Below are positions 34,624 through 43,344 of a stretch of 58,225 nt of DNA, piece by piece. The position numbers and the translations under genes are program-made. This stretch comes from Flavobacterium psychrophilum (GTDB lineage: Bacteria; Bacteroidota; Bacteroidia; Flavobacteriales; Flavobacteriaceae). Location of the stretch: assembly GCA_945874225.1 (NCBI GenBank), contig CAMCFT010000022.1:1-58225 (forward strand), read 5' to 3'. Positions within the stretch are counted from its first letter, which is position 1. Each line of letters begins with the position of its first letter. The notes beneath the pieces are model-generated. The model searched no databases and was not told the DNA's origin. It was given only the letters and a program-made list of their open reading frames with translations.

Positions 34624-34631
34624 TATCTTTG
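34624..34631 (+). promoter_or_regulatory. Promoter box for mrp
   Basis: TATCTTTG (TAnnTTTG) lies 84 bases upstream of the mrp ATG. The TTG element is weak. Confidence 0.45.
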
Positions 34632-34714
34632 CTTTCGATAATTTATAATAGAATCAGTTTAAATAAACATAATATTTCAATTGAAAATCATCAGTTGAAA
34701 ACCACACACAGAAT

Positions 34715-35842
34715 ATGAAATTAGATAGAAAAGAAATCCTTAAAGCTTTAGAAACAATAACTGTTGCTGGCGAAGGGAAAAACATGGTAGATAGCGGAGC
34801 AATTGCAAACGTATTGACCTTTGGAGACGAAGTGGTTATTGAATTAGTATTACACGTACCAGCATTGCACATTAGAAAGAGAGCTGAAGACGATATCAAA
34901 AAAACTATACTCGAATTGGTTTCACCAGAAGCTAAAATCAAAATCAATGTCAAAGTTGAAGCACCAGAAAAAAGTGAAGTTACAGAAAAAACGATTCCCG
35001 GAATTAAAAATATAATTGCTGTTGCTTCTGGAAAAGGAGGCGTTGGAAAATCAACTATCACGGCAAACTTAGCGGTAACGCTAGCCAAAATGGGATTTTC
35101 AGTAGGAATTCTTGATGCCGATATTTACGGACCATCAATGCCTATTATGTTTGACGTGGAAAGTGCAAAACCACTTTCTATAGAAGTTGATGGCAAATCA
35201 AAAATGAAACCTATCGAGAGTTATGATGTAAAAATACTTTCTATAGGGTTTTTTACTTCTCCAAGTCAAGCTGTAATTTGGCGTGGACCAATGGCTGGAA
35301 AAGCATTAAACCAAATGATTTTTGATGCCGAATGGGGAGAATTAGACTTTTTGTTAGTTGACTTACCTCCAGGAACAGGTGACATTCACCTTTCGATTAT
35401 GCAGTCATTGCCAATAACTGGAGCTGTAGTAGTGAGTACACCTCAAGCCGTAGCACTTTCTGACACCAGAAAAGGAGTTTCTATGTTCATGTCAGAAGCA
35501 ATAAACATTCCCGTTCTCGGAATTATTGAAAATATGGCGTATTTCACACCTGAAGAATTACCCGAAAATAAATATTACATCTTTGGAAAAGAAGGAGCAA
35601 AAAACCTTGCCGAAGATTTACAAGTTTCATTCCTTGGCGAAGTGCCAATAGTACAGTCCATTCGTGAAGCAGGCGATTTTGGTCGCCCAGCAGCGTTGCA
35701 AACAGGTTCTGTAATCGAAACTGTTTTTGAAAACATCACTAGAAATGTTGTACAGGAAGTTGTGGACAGGAACAAAAATTTACCAGCCACAGAAATAATT
35801 AAAATAACTACAATGGCAGGTTGTTCATCTGTCAAAAAATAA
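34715..35842 (+). CDS. mrp: Mrp/NBP35-type ATP-binding iron-sulfur carrier
   Basis: A 375-residue P-loop protein of the ApbC/Mrp group that carries Fe-S clusters to target enzymes. The N-terminal MIP18/DUF59-like domain (about 1-85) is followed by the deviant Walker A GKGGVGKS at 106-113, LDADIYGPSMP, the IWRGPMAGKALNQM segment, LLVDLPPGTGDIHL and a C-terminal domain. The usual CxxC cluster site is not obvious in ENMAYFTPEELPEN, where only acidic/aromatic residues are seen. A NifU-type scaffold gene follows 37 bases on, consistent with Fe-S work. Confidence 0.94.
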   Translation: MKLDRKEILKALETITVAGEGKNMVDSGAIANVLTFGDEVVIELVLHVPALHIRKRAEDDIKKTILELVSPEAKIKINVKVEAPEKSEVTEKTIPGIKNIIAVASGKGGVGKSTITANLAVTLAKMGFSVGILDADIYGPSMPIMFDVESAKPLSIEVDGKSKMKPIESYDVKILSIGFFTSPSQAVIWRGPMAGKALNQMIFDAEWGELDFLLVDLPPGTGDIHLSIMQSLPITGAVVVSTPQAVALSDTRKGVSMFMSEAINIPVLGIIENMAYFTPEELPENKYYIFGKEGAKNLAEDLQVSFLGEVPIVQSIREAGDFGRPAALQTGSVIETVFENITRNVVQEVVDRNKNLPATEIIKITTMAGCSSVKK

Positions 35843-35879
35843 ATCCAAAACTCGCCACAGCGGGAATAACATAAAAGAA

Positions 35880-36119
35880 ATGACAACAGAAGAATTAACA
35901 AACAATGTACTAATAGCGCTCGAAGAAATTCGACCTTTTTTGAATTCTGATGGCGGTGACATTCAACTCATTTCTATCGAAGATGGTAAAGATGTGACTG
36001 TTCGTCTCTTAGGGGCTTGCTCCAATTGTAGCGTAAACCAAATGACTTTAAAAGCCGGAGTGGAAACTACTATTAAGAGGCATGCGCCGCAAATAGAGAC
36101 TGTTGTCAATATTGGGTAA
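35880..36119 (+). CDS. NifU-like C-terminal domain Fe-S scaffold
   Basis: A 79-residue protein that corresponds to the NifU C-terminal (Nfu) domain alone: IRPFLNSDGGDIQLISI and the Cys pair LGACSNCSVNQMTLKAG (C47 and C50). Two monomers hold one 4Fe-4S cluster between their CxxC motifs. Downstream of mrp, with which it probably acts in Fe-S delivery. Confidence 0.93.
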   Translation: MTTEELTNNVLIALEEIRPFLNSDGGDIQLISIEDGKDVTVRLLGACSNCSVNQMTLKAGVETTIKRHAPQIETVVNIG

Positions 36120-36246
36120 ACTCGTTTTTTGAACTTGTCGTAGTGATGGCAACCCCGTTTTTTCTAATATCACATCTTGTTTGGGCTTCCCTTTAGCTAT
36201 CAGGGTGTGCAAATAAAACTAACTAAACTCTAATTAATATATAAAT

Positions 36247-36297
36247 GTCGTGAAGTAATCTTCCAATGAAAAATCTGGAAGATTTCCACTTCAACGC
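36247..36297. repeat. Hairpin between the NifU-like and ferredoxin genes
   Basis: ATCTTCC and GGAAGAT with flanking GAAGT and ACTTC segments form a bulged stem. It may end the mrp-nfu transcript (a short T run follows) or lie in the ferredoxin leader. Confidence 0.4.
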
Positions 36298-36353
36298 TTT
36301 TTGTAAAACAACTCTTCACAAAAATATATTCCCTGAATTCTCTTCACTAAATT

Positions 36354-36680
36354 ATGGATATTACAATTAAAATTACAGATCGAAAAGGTACAAAACACGA
36401 AGTTAAAGTTCCTACAGATATGGCATTAAATCTTATGCACGTTGTTCGTGCGTATGAGCTTGAGCCAGTTGGAACTATTGGAATTTGTGGCGGAATGGCG
36501 ATGTGTCATACCTGTCAATGTTACGCAATTAACGATGTCAATTTACCAGAAAAAAGAGAAGCTGAAGAGGCGACTCTTTCTAGATTAATGCATATAAAAC
36601 CAAATAGTCGTTTAAGTTGTCAGATCCCTATTACTGCAGCGTTGGAAGGGTTAGAAGTAGAATTGGCACCTTATTTATAA
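36354..36680 (+). CDS. 2Fe-2S ferredoxin
   Basis: A 108-residue adrenodoxin-type ferredoxin. Cluster ligands are C45, C51 and C54 (GICGGMAMCHTC) and the distant C89 (RLSCQIPIT). There is no transit or signal sequence, so it is a cytoplasmic electron carrier. The partner reductase and acceptor are not encoded nearby. It stands 234 bases beyond the NifU-like gene, possibly with its own promoter. Confidence 0.93.
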   Translation: MDITIKITDRKGTKHEVKVPTDMALNLMHVVRAYELEPVGTIGICGGMAMCHTCQCYAINDVNLPEKREAEEATLSRLMHIKPNSRLSCQIPITAALEGLEVELAPYL

Positions 36681-36711
36681 AAATTAGTGTTCTATTTTGC
36701 TATAGATTTTT

Positions 36712-37467
36712 TTAGTTTTGTGTTGCAATAATGGCTTTTGGTAGAATCCTTTCCACAAAATAAGAATAGGCTAGTTCTGAAGGATGTAAACCGTCTGTGG
36801 CAACCAACTTTGGATTCAGCACACCTTGTCTGGTAATATCTGTAATGTTTATAAATTCTATATTTCTTTCTAGACAATAATTTTTTGCAAAAGCATTATA
36901 GTTGTCAATTTCTGTAGAAATTTTCGCAGGATTGCTAGATTTCTGTCCAAAAGGGGTATAGGCATAATCTGGAATGGAAACTACAATTACATTAGACTTA
37001 TCTCCTTTTGCAAGTGCAATTGCTTTGTTAATTAGTTCAGGAAATTCATATTGATAAAGCTGAAAATAAAGGTTTTGATATTGGTTATTAACACCTATTA
37101 ATAGTGTCACCAAATCATAATTTGGAGTTGGGTTTTGGGCGTTTATTGCTGAAATCAAATTGGTCGTCGTCCATCCCGTTTGTGCAATAATTTTTAAAGA
37201 TGTTACATTCCCAAGGCTCTTTTTTAATTGTTCAGGAAATCTGCAAGTTTCACATACGCTTTGGCCAATGGTGTAACTATCACCAAGTGCCAAATAGTTA
37301 ATCTCTTTAACGGGCGTTTGCGAAGGAGTATTGGGAATTGGAATCAATATAGTTCCTGATAATAATGAATTGGGATTATATGTATTATCATCACTTCCAT
37401 CACTACAGCCAACTATCAACAGCAACAAAAAAAGAGTAATCACTATTTTGAATAAATTCTTTTTCAT
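36712..37467 (-). CDS. SGNH/GDSL hydrolase lipoprotein
   Basis: A 251-residue protein with a lipoprotein signal ending LIVGC (lipobox Cys near residue 21), then an acidic linker. The SGNH hydrolase domain has block I YLALGDSYTIGQS (nucleophile Ser), block III LIGVNNQYQN and block V TDGLHPSELAY with the Asp and His. It is probably an esterase or acetyl hydrolase anchored in the outer membrane or facing the periplasm; the substrate is unknown. It follows the DUF3050 gene by 42 bases in the same direction. Confidence 0.9.
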   Translation of the reverse strand: MKKNLFKIVITLFLLLLIVGCSDGSDDNTYNPNSLLSGTILIPIPNTPSQTPVKEINYLALGDSYTIGQSVCETCRFPEQLKKSLGNVTSLKIIAQTGWTTTNLISAINAQNPTPNYDLVTLLIGVNNQYQNLYFQLYQYEFPELINKAIALAKGDKSNVIVVSIPDYAYTPFGQKSSNPAKISTEIDNYNAFAKNYCLERNIEFINITDITRQGVLNPKLVATDGLHPSELAYSYFVERILPKAIIATQN

Positions 37468-37509
37468 TTTTAAATTGGTTTTAAATTTTCTTTTATATTT
37501 TTTGAGGAA

Positions 37510-38292
37510 TTAAGCCATTTCCATTTTCATCATAATTTGTTCTTCAATTGCATCCCATAATCCGATTCTTTTTTCTAATGCCAAAATCGAAATTTCTTCT
37601 ACATCATTCCACTTTTGGGCATCTGTTCCGCAAAGTTCCGTTATCATTTTCATCGCCATAGGTCCGTGTTCATCGGCGTCTAGTTCGATATGTCTTTCAA
37701 AATAATAAATTAATTTGCTCAAATCAGTTTTAGGAAAATTAGCTTGAAAGTTTTTCAATATTACGGTGAACATGCTTGGTATTAAATCTTCTCTTCCAAA
37801 AGTGAAAGCTGCCGCAATTTCATGTGATTTGCCTTCGTCAATAACTCTAAAAGTAAAGTCTAAAAAGTCTTTAATATTGGGATGCAGATCACTTTTTTTA
37901 ATAGCTACAAATATATTGTGAAGCGAATTAACTTCAGATAAAAAATTTTCAATGCCAGCGGTATTTGCACCACATGATTTCATTGCTTCAATATACATTT
38001 CGTAGTGACTTTGGCGACGGCCATCAATCGTTAAATCAGTTTCTTCAGCAAGAACTATTTCATTAATCAAATACCTTGTTTCTGGATTTTCAGTCGCAAA
38101 CCAAGGAGTCGTTGTACACGTTAATTTAGCTTGCAAAGCCTTTAATAATGACATAAAATCCCAAACAGCATAAATGTGATTTTCTAAAAAGCAGTTTAAT
38201 TCGGCAATAGTTTTTACTTTGTTATACAAAGAATGCTTTAATAACAGCTCTTTTTGAGGTTGAATTTTATGGTTTATGGTAGCAATATTCAT
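37510..38292 (-). CDS. DUF3050 family protein
   Basis: A 260-residue protein whose pattern matches DUF3050: FLENHIYAVWDFMSLLKALQ, WFATENPETRYLINEIVLAEETD and SHEIAAAFTFGREDLIP, then FERHIELDADEHGPMAMKM. The repeated His/Glu positions (HIYAVWD, ELDADEHG) suggest a haem-oxygenase-like helical fold with a metal site. No function is established. It lies upstream of the SGNH lipoprotein gene, probably cotranscribed. Confidence 0.88.
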   Translation of the reverse strand: MNIATINHKIQPQKELLLKHSLYNKVKTIAELNCFLENHIYAVWDFMSLLKALQAKLTCTTTPWFATENPETRYLINEIVLAEETDLTIDGRRQSHYEMYIEAMKSCGANTAGIENFLSEVNSLHNIFVAIKKSDLHPNIKDFLDFTFRVIDEGKSHEIAAAFTFGREDLIPSMFTVILKNFQANFPKTDLSKLIYYFERHIELDADEHGPMAMKMITELCGTDAQKWNDVEEISILALEKRIGLWDAIEEQIMMKMEMA

Positions 38293-38317
38293 TCTTTATT
38301 TTTTTCTATAAAAATAA

Positions 38318-38345
38318 AAAAGCTTCTTGTTTCCAAGAAGCTTTT
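38318..38345. terminator. Terminator downstream of the acyl-CoA dehydrogenase gene
   Basis: AAAAGCTTCTTG (38318-38329) and CAAGAAGCTTTT (38334-38345) form a perfect 12-bp stem with a TTTC loop. Confidence 0.88.
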
Positions 38346-38383
38346 ACTATCGATTTTATGAATAGTTTAATAGTTGTTTATTG

Positions 38384-39562
38384 TTACTTAAATGCTGGAA
38401 TTCCAGTAATGTCCATTCCGGTAATCAATAAATGAATATCGTGTGTTCCTTCATACGTAATTACAGATTCTAAATTCATCATATGACGCATAATCGAATA
38501 TTCTCCAGTAATTCCCATTCCGCCTAGCATTTGTCTAGCTTCACGGGCAATATGAATCGCCATATCTACATTATTTCTTTTTGCCATTGAGATTTGAGCC
38601 GTTGTGGCTTTTCCTTCATTTCTCAAAACACCCAATCGCCAAGTTAGTAATTGTGCTTTGGTAATTTCGGTTATCATTTCGGCTAATTTCTTTTGCTGCA
38701 ATTGAGTTCCGGCAATAGGTTTGTCAAATTGAATTCTTTCTTTAGCATAACGCAAAGCGGTGTCATAACAATCCATTGCAGCGCCAATTGCTCCCCAAGC
38801 AATTCCAAAACGTGCAGAATCCAAGCATCCAAGCGGAGCTCCAAGTCCTGATTTGTTTGGCAATAAATTTTCTTTCGGCACTTTTACGTTATCAAAAATC
38901 AATTCACCAGTTGCCGATGCACGAAGTGACCATTTATTATGTGTTTCCGGAGTTGTAAATCCCGGCATTCCACGTTCTACAATCAATCCGTGAATTCTTC
39001 CAGTTTCATCTTTTGCCCAAACAATGGCAATATCAGCAAAAGGGGCATTCGAAATCCACATTTTGGCACCATTCAATAAATAATGGTCACCCATATCCTT
39101 GAAATTCGTAATCATACTTCCTGGATCAGAACCGTAGTTGGGTTCTGTCAAGCCAAAGCAACCCATAAATTCTCCCGAAGCCAGTTTTGGTAAATATTTC
39201 ATTCGTTGTTCCTCGTTTCCATATTTCCAAATTGGATACATTACCAACGATGATTGAACAGAAGCTGTTGAACGTACACCAGAATCTCCTCTTTCAATTT
39301 CCTGCATAATCAAACCATACGAAATATGATCCAAACCAGCACCGCCATATTCTTCAGGAATATAAGGACCAAAAGCACCAATATCCGCCAAACCTTTTAT
39401 GATTTGTTTTGGAAATTCAGCTCTTTGAGCAAAGTCTTCTATGATTGGAGAAACTTCACGTTTTACCCATTCACGTGCTGAATCACGCACTAATTTATGT
39501 TCGTCTGTCAACAATTCGTCTAGGTTGTAGTAATCTGGAGCTTGAAATAAGTCTGGTTTCAT
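38384..39562 (-). CDS. Acyl-CoA dehydrogenase, glutaryl-CoA dehydrogenase-like
   Basis: A 392-residue FAD enzyme. It has the family blocks GFGLTEPNYGSDPGSM (FAD/substrate), WISNAPFADIAIVWAKD, FDNVKVPKENLLP, QMLGGMGITGEYSIMRHMMN, and the catalytic-base segment VITYEGTHDIHLLITG. The length and the Y-E-G-T-H-D-I-H pattern match the glutaryl-CoA dehydrogenase subgroup common in Bacteroidota. The reaction is alpha,beta-dehydrogenation of an acyl-CoA, with electrons passed to ETF. It stands alone, and a strong terminator follows. Confidence 0.92.
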   Translation of the reverse strand: MKPDLFQAPDYYNLDELLTDEHKLVRDSAREWVKREVSPIIEDFAQRAEFPKQIIKGLADIGAFGPYIPEEYGGAGLDHISYGLIMQEIERGDSGVRSTASVQSSLVMYPIWKYGNEEQRMKYLPKLASGEFMGCFGLTEPNYGSDPGSMITNFKDMGDHYLLNGAKMWISNAPFADIAIVWAKDETGRIHGLIVERGMPGFTTPETHNKWSLRASATGELIFDNVKVPKENLLPNKSGLGAPLGCLDSARFGIAWGAIGAAMDCYDTALRYAKERIQFDKPIAGTQLQQKKLAEMITEITKAQLLTWRLGVLRNEGKATTAQISMAKRNNVDMAIHIAREARQMLGGMGITGEYSIMRHMMNLESVITYEGTHDIHLLITGMDITGIPAFK

Positions 39563-39720
39563 ATTTTAGTCATAGCGAATGCAACACAATGTAGTGAAGC
39601 GATCTGTTAATAATTCTCTTGCAAATCTACACAAAGAAATATAACAATACAAAGATGAATTGTTATATTTTAAAATATCCAAAATGGATATCAAAATTCA
39701 AATACTGAATTTAAAAGGTG

Positions 39721-40428
39721 TTACATCTTCAAATAGAAATCCTTTGTCAATGCAATATATTCTGGAGTATAAATATGTCGTGCGGTTTCGATGATTAGTT
39801 CGTCAACAAGAAAATCTGCATTTTCATTTCGGCTGAGAGCCAAAAGACTGCGTTTGGTTTCGGAGGTTGGAGTTCCTTTTACGCGAGTAATTTTTATTGG
39901 ATAGAGTTCAAATTCTTTGGCTAACGCCAAGAAAGATTCTTCTTCTTTAAAAGGAATAATAACGGAGAAAATACCGTTTTCTGAAAGCAACAAAGCGGCT
40001 GCTTCAATCAGTTCTTCAAATGGCATTGCGTCTTGAAAACGTGCTAAATCTCTTTGTTCATTTTCGGATTTGTAATCTTCACTATAAAAAGGTGGGTTGG
40101 AAACTATTAAATCGTACTCGTCTTCGGGTTCTTCGACAAATTCGTCCAAAGCTGCGTGAAAACAAAACAAGCGATCATTCCAAGGGGAATTTTCAAAATT
40201 ATCCGTAGCTTGTTCATAAGCATTTTCGTCGATTTCGGGAGCGTCAATTTGGGTGGCTGAACTTCTTTGAGCTAGCATTAATGCAATGATTCCTGTGCCG
40301 GTTCCAATGTCTAAAATACTATTTGGATTGTTTTCAATTGGCGTCCAAGCTCCAAGCAAAACTCCGTCAGTGCCAATTTTCATAGCACATTTATCTTGTT
40401 CAAGCGAGAATTGTTTGAATTGAAACAT
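39721..40428 (-). CDS. tRNA1(Val) (adenine-37 N6)-methyltransferase-like protein
   Basis: A 235-residue class I SAM methyltransferase from the ATG at 40428: MFQFKQFSLEQDKCAMKIGTDG opens the YfiC/TrmN6 family. ILDIGTGTGIIALMLAQR is the SAM loop and DLIVSNPPFYSED the NPP[YF] adenine-binding motif. An upstream ATG at 40446 adds six residues. It probably methylates A37 of a tRNA. It lies 91 bases beyond rimM in the same direction. Confidence 0.9.
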   Translation of the reverse strand: MFQFKQFSLEQDKCAMKIGTDGVLLGAWTPIENNPNSILDIGTGTGIIALMLAQRSSATQIDAPEIDENAYEQATDNFENSPWNDRLFCFHAALDEFVEEPEDEYDLIVSNPPFYSEDYKSENEQRDLARFQDAMPFEELIEAAALLLSENGIFSVIIPFKEEESFLALAKEFELYPIKITRVKGTPTSETKRSLLALSRNENADFLVDELIIETARHIYTPEYIALTKDFYLKM

Positions 40429-40478
40429 AGAGATTTTTGATTGCAAATTAACGATTTTTGATTGCAGATTTTATCGAT

Positions 40479-40510
40479 TAACCGAATAAACAAATAACCG
40501 AATAAACAAA
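40479..40510. repeat. 16-bp tandem repeat
   Basis: TAACCGAATAAACAAA occurs twice head to tail (40479-40494, 40495-40510), between rimM and the methyltransferase gene. A second short duplication, TTTTTGATTGCA, precedes it. Confidence 0.85.
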
Positions 40511-40519
40511 TAACCCTTT

Positions 40520-41044
40520 TTACAAATACATTTCAATCAGCCCTTCAGGTAAATCCATAATGACCTTTTTGTTTTCTCTATCAATTTTTACAAGGAAATG
40601 GTCAATCATTGGAATAAGAATCTCCACTTCTCCATTCAAAACTTCAAATAAAGGTTGAGCCGTAGAATCATTTATGGATTGAATTTTTCCAACAATGCCA
40701 AGACGTTTGTCTTCGACCTCAAAACCTATTACTTCGTGAAAGTAGAATTTATTGCCGGTAAGGTTTGGCAATAGTTGCAAAGGAAGATATAAATCATTTC
40801 CAAGTAAAGCATCGGCTTCTTCTTCGGTATTTACGTCTTCAAAACGAATTCTAAGAAAATCGTTTTTATGTAGTGAGCTACTTTCAATAAAAAAAGGAAC
40901 CAAGTGTTTGTTGCATTCAACAAACACTGATTCCAAGTTTTCGTATAACTCAGGTTCGTCCGTATCTAAATAGGCAAGAACTTCCCCTTTAAAGCTAAAT
41001 TTTTTTGCGATTTTACCTAAATAGAAACAATCTTCTTTACGCAT
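40520..41044 (-). CDS. rimM: Ribosome maturation factor RimM
   Basis: A 174-residue factor that binds S19 in the 30S head during 16S maturation. From the ATG at 41044: RKEDCFYLGKIAKKFSFKGEVLAYLDTDEPE is the RimM N-terminal domain, and the PRC-barrel domain (KFYFHEVIGFEV, then GIVGKIQSIND and IPMIDHFLVKID) follows. The frame is open further upstream into rpsP, but that extension is Lys/Leu low-complexity from the antisense-like repeat and is rejected. It follows rpsP by 13 bases, the classical pairing. Confidence 0.95.
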   Translation of the reverse strand: MRKEDCFYLGKIAKKFSFKGEVLAYLDTDEPELYENLESVFVECNKHLVPFFIESSSLHKNDFLRIRFEDVNTEEEADALLGNDLYLPLQLLPNLTGNKFYFHEVIGFEVEDKRLGIVGKIQSINDSTAQPLFEVLNGEVEILIPMIDHFLVKIDRENKKVIMDLPEGLIEMYL

Positions 41045-41057
41045 CGTCGCTTGAAAA

Positions 41058-41783
41058 TTATGCCTCAGTTGTTTCGTTATTTTCTTCTGCAGCAGGAGTT
41101 TCTTCTGCTGTAGCTTCAGTTTCAACTTCTGGAGTAGCTTCAACTTCAGCAACTACTTCTGGAGCAACTTCAACTTCTGGAGTAGCTTCTACTTCTGGAG
41201 TAGCTTCTACTTCAACTTCAGCAACTGCTTCAACTTCTGGAGTAGCTTCAACTTCTTCAACAGCAGCTTCAACTTCAACTTCAGCAACTTCTTCTTCAAC
41301 AGCAGGAGTAGCAGCAGCAATTGCATCTGCTTCAGCTTGTGCAGCAGAAGCTAAACGTTTAGCGTTTACAGCTTGTTCTGCTTTGAAAGCTTTAGTTTTA
41401 GCATCAGCTTGCGCTTTTGTCAAACCTTCTTTTTTAGAATCTACTTTTCCTGATTTTGCTTCTAACCATTCCGCTAATTTAGCATCAGCTTGTTCTTGAG
41501 TTAAAGCTCCTTTACGGATACCGCCATCAAGGTGATGTTTCAATAAAGCTCCTTTGTAAGAAAGAATAGCTTTAGCTGTTTCAGTAGGTTGAGCACCATT
41601 GTGCAACCATTTTACTGCGCTATCAAGATTTAAATCGATAGTTGCAGGATTTGTGTTTGGATTGTAAGTACCAATTTTTTCTAGGTATTTACCGTCTCTT
41701 TTTGAGCGAGCATCAGCTGCTACAACCCAGTAAAAAGGTTTTCCTTTTTTACCGTGTCTTTGTAATCTAATTTTTACTGACAT
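41058..41783 (-). CDS. rpsP: 30S ribosomal protein S16 with a long acidic tail
   Basis: Residues 1-85 are a normal S16: VKIRLQRHGKKGKPFYWVVAADARSKRDGKYLEKIGTYNP and so on. The next segment (about 90-155) is charged and helical, and residues 155-241 are an acidic low-complexity tail of repeated EVEATPEVEA-type units. S16 is typically about 80-90 residues in E. coli; extensions to about 180 are usual in Flavobacteria, so this tail is long even for the group. A TATCTTTG box at 41833-41840 is the likely promoter of the rpsP-rimM operon. Confidence 0.96.
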   Translation of the reverse strand: MSVKIRLQRHGKKGKPFYWVVAADARSKRDGKYLEKIGTYNPNTNPATIDLNLDSAVKWLHNGAQPTETAKAILSYKGALLKHHLDGGIRKGALTQEQADAKLAEWLEAKSGKVDSKKEGLTKAQADAKTKAFKAEQAVNAKRLASAAQAEADAIAAATPAVEEEVAEVEVEAAVEEVEATPEVEAVAEVEVEATPEVEATPEVEVAPEVVAEVEATPEVETEATAEETPAAEENNETTEA

Positions 41784-41832
41784 AATCTTATGATTAAATT
41801 TTGAGGTACTCGACCTCGATTAATTAAGGGTG

Positions 41833-41840
41833 CAAAGATA
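41833..41840 (-). promoter_or_regulatory. Promoter box for rpsP-rimM
   Basis: The minus strand reads TATCTTTG (TAnnTTTG), about 50 bases upstream of the rpsP ATG. Confidence 0.5.
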
Positions 41841-41982
41841 CATTTTTTATCCATAAATACTAATGCGATTTGTATTTTAATGAATGACACTGTATTATGT
41901 CGATTTTCGATGTGAATTTTTAGTTCAATTTCAATTTTTAAACCAAAATATTATACTTTTGTGAAGACCAAAAACACAAATT

Positions 41983-42450
41983 ATGAAAAAACAAGTCCTA
42001 TATATACTCTTATTATTTGCTTTTATTTCTTGCCAAGATGATGTAAAGTTTAACAATCCGGCTTTTGAAGGTCAAAAAGATAATGTATTTTGGAGAGCGA
42101 TTGATTCTAAAGCTGCTATTGCAGCCGATGGTTCTTTGACGATTGATGGTTACACTAGAAACGAAAAGCTAACGTTGAAAACTACCTCTACAACAGCCCA
42201 AACATATCCTTTAGGAACGAGCACTTCAAAAATGGCTACTTATGTTTTAACAGATGCGAATGGTACAATCACTTTTTCAACTGGAATTGATATGGGAGAT
42301 GGAGAGATAGTGATAGAAGAATATGATGCGGTAAACAAAACTGTTACAGGGACATTTAAATTTAATGCAGTAAATGTCGCTATTAATCCATTGGCTGGAC
42401 CGCTTTTGAATTTTCAATATGGTCACTTTTATAAAGTTCCTGTGAAGTAG
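41983..42450 (+). CDS. DUF6252-like lipoprotein
   Basis: A 155-residue lipoprotein. The signal MKKQVLYILLLFAFISC has a lipobox Cys near residue 17 and is followed by a short acidic linker. The mature part (VFWRAIDSKAAIAADGSLTI, then TVTGTFKFNAVN near the end and FQYGHFYKVPV at the C-terminus) resembles DUF6252 beta-sandwich proteins of Flavobacteriaceae. The function is unknown. A TACTTTTG box at 41954-41961 is a possible promoter. Confidence 0.8.
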   Translation: MKKQVLYILLLFAFISCQDDVKFNNPAFEGQKDNVFWRAIDSKAAIAADGSLTIDGYTRNEKLTLKTTSTTAQTYPLGTSTSKMATYVLTDANGTITFSTGIDMGDGEIVIEEYDAVNKTVTGTFKFNAVNVAINPLAGPLLNFQYGHFYKVPVK

Positions 42451-42587
42451 AGCATTAGTTATAAAAAATCGAATAAATTTTATTAAAAACTCTTGTAATC
42501 AGGGCTTTTGGAGTCTAATTTTGAATATTTCACAATAATATAAAACATAAATTAGCTAATACATAGTAGATTAGAGAAAAATAATAC

Positions 42588-42595
42588 TACATTTG
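42588..42595 (+). promoter_or_regulatory. Promoter box for the RRM protein gene
   Basis: TACATTTG (TAnnTTTG) lies 25 bases upstream of the ATG. Upstream sequence is AT-rich without a clear TTG at 19 bases. Confidence 0.5.
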
Positions 42596-42619
42596 TGCAA
42601 TTATTATAAATAAGTACAT

Positions 42620-42982
42620 ATGAATATTTTTGTTGGAAGCCTTCCATTCAGTATTGAGGAAGCAGATTTAAGAGAGTCTTTCGAGGCTTATGGTGCAGTT
42701 GATTCTGTAAAAATTATCACTGATAAATTTACTGGAAGAAGTAAAGGATTCGGTTTTGTTGAAATGTCAAATGATGACGAAGCTCAAAAAGCAATTGATG
42801 AGTTAAACGGAGCGACTGTTCAAGGTCGTGCTATTGTAGTGAATAAGTCTGAGCCAAAACCAGAAGGCGAAAGAAGAAGTTTTAACAGCAACAGCCGTGG
42901 TGGAGACTCACGCGGAGGTTATGGTGGTGGAAACAGCCGTGGTGGAGATAACCGTGGTGGTGGAAACAGAGGAGGATATTAA
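42620..42982 (+). CDS. RRM-domain RNA-binding protein with Gly-rich tail
   Basis: A 120-residue protein: one RRM (residues 1-80) with RNP2 IFVGSL at 3-8 and RNP1 KGFGFVEM at 42-49, then a Gly/Arg/Asn-rich tail of GGDSRGGYGGGN-type repeats. Such small RRM proteins act as RNA chaperones in Bacteroidota and cyanobacteria, often under cold. The 3' part of the gene, from codon 28 through its terminator, is duplicated at 45485-45797. Confidence 0.93.
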   Translation: MNIFVGSLPFSIEEADLRESFEAYGAVDSVKIITDKFTGRSKGFGFVEMSNDDEAQKAIDELNGATVQGRAIVVNKSEPKPEGERRSFNSNSRGGDSRGGYGGGNSRGGDNRGGGNRGGY

Positions 42983-43046
42983 TATTTTCTTTTAATACAT
43001 AAAAAAAGGTGTCAATGTAAATTGACACCTTTTTTGTTATGCGTAT
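42701..43046 (+). repeat. Direct repeat, left copy (3' part of the RRM gene plus terminator)
   Basis: These 346 bases match 45485-45797 with three visible mismatches and one 33-base deletion inside the Gly-rich tail. The match starts within codon 28 and ends after the terminator at GCGTAT. Confidence 0.93.
43002..43035 (+). terminator. Terminator of the RRM gene
   Basis: AAAAAAGGTGTCAAT (43002-43016) and ATTGACACCTTTTTT (43021-43035) form a 15-bp stem with a GTAA loop. An identical copy is at 45753-45786. Confidence 0.88.
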
Positions 43047-43344
43047 ATTTTGATTTTTGAGAACGTATATCACAAATGCTATCGACTAAGATTGGGTGTT
43101 TTGCTATGTTAGCATCATTAAAACACGAATTGATATCCTTAATAATTAAATCGTTAAACTATATTATGCTGAATGTTTATGACTATTTGCCTTGGAACGG
43201 TCTTAAGTCATTATGATTGTTATGTAAGGTTGGGGCATATTGTAAGACTTGCAAGCCATTCACTAAAATAGGATGGATGTTACAAAATATTAAGTGTGGT
43301 ATCCTAGCTTAGCTTTGACATTACTAGGGAGCTGACCCAACACC
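43047..43344. other. Intergenic stretch without a recognised gene
   Basis: About 300 bases between the RRM terminator and the end of the membrane-protein gene. Frames are short and interrupted on both strands. I see no promoter, repeat or hairpin of note. It would be the left end of the segment between the RRM repeats. Confidence 0.5.

Noticed and set aside
41045..41152. N-terminal extension of RimM rich in Lys and Leu
   Set aside because: It lies inside rpsP and is an out-of-frame reading of the same repeat; the family start is the ATG at 41044.
41005..41499. Plus-strand frame of Ser/Thr/Ala repeats (STSGVAST type)
   Set aside because: Antisense shadow of the repetitive acidic tail of rpsP on the minus strand.
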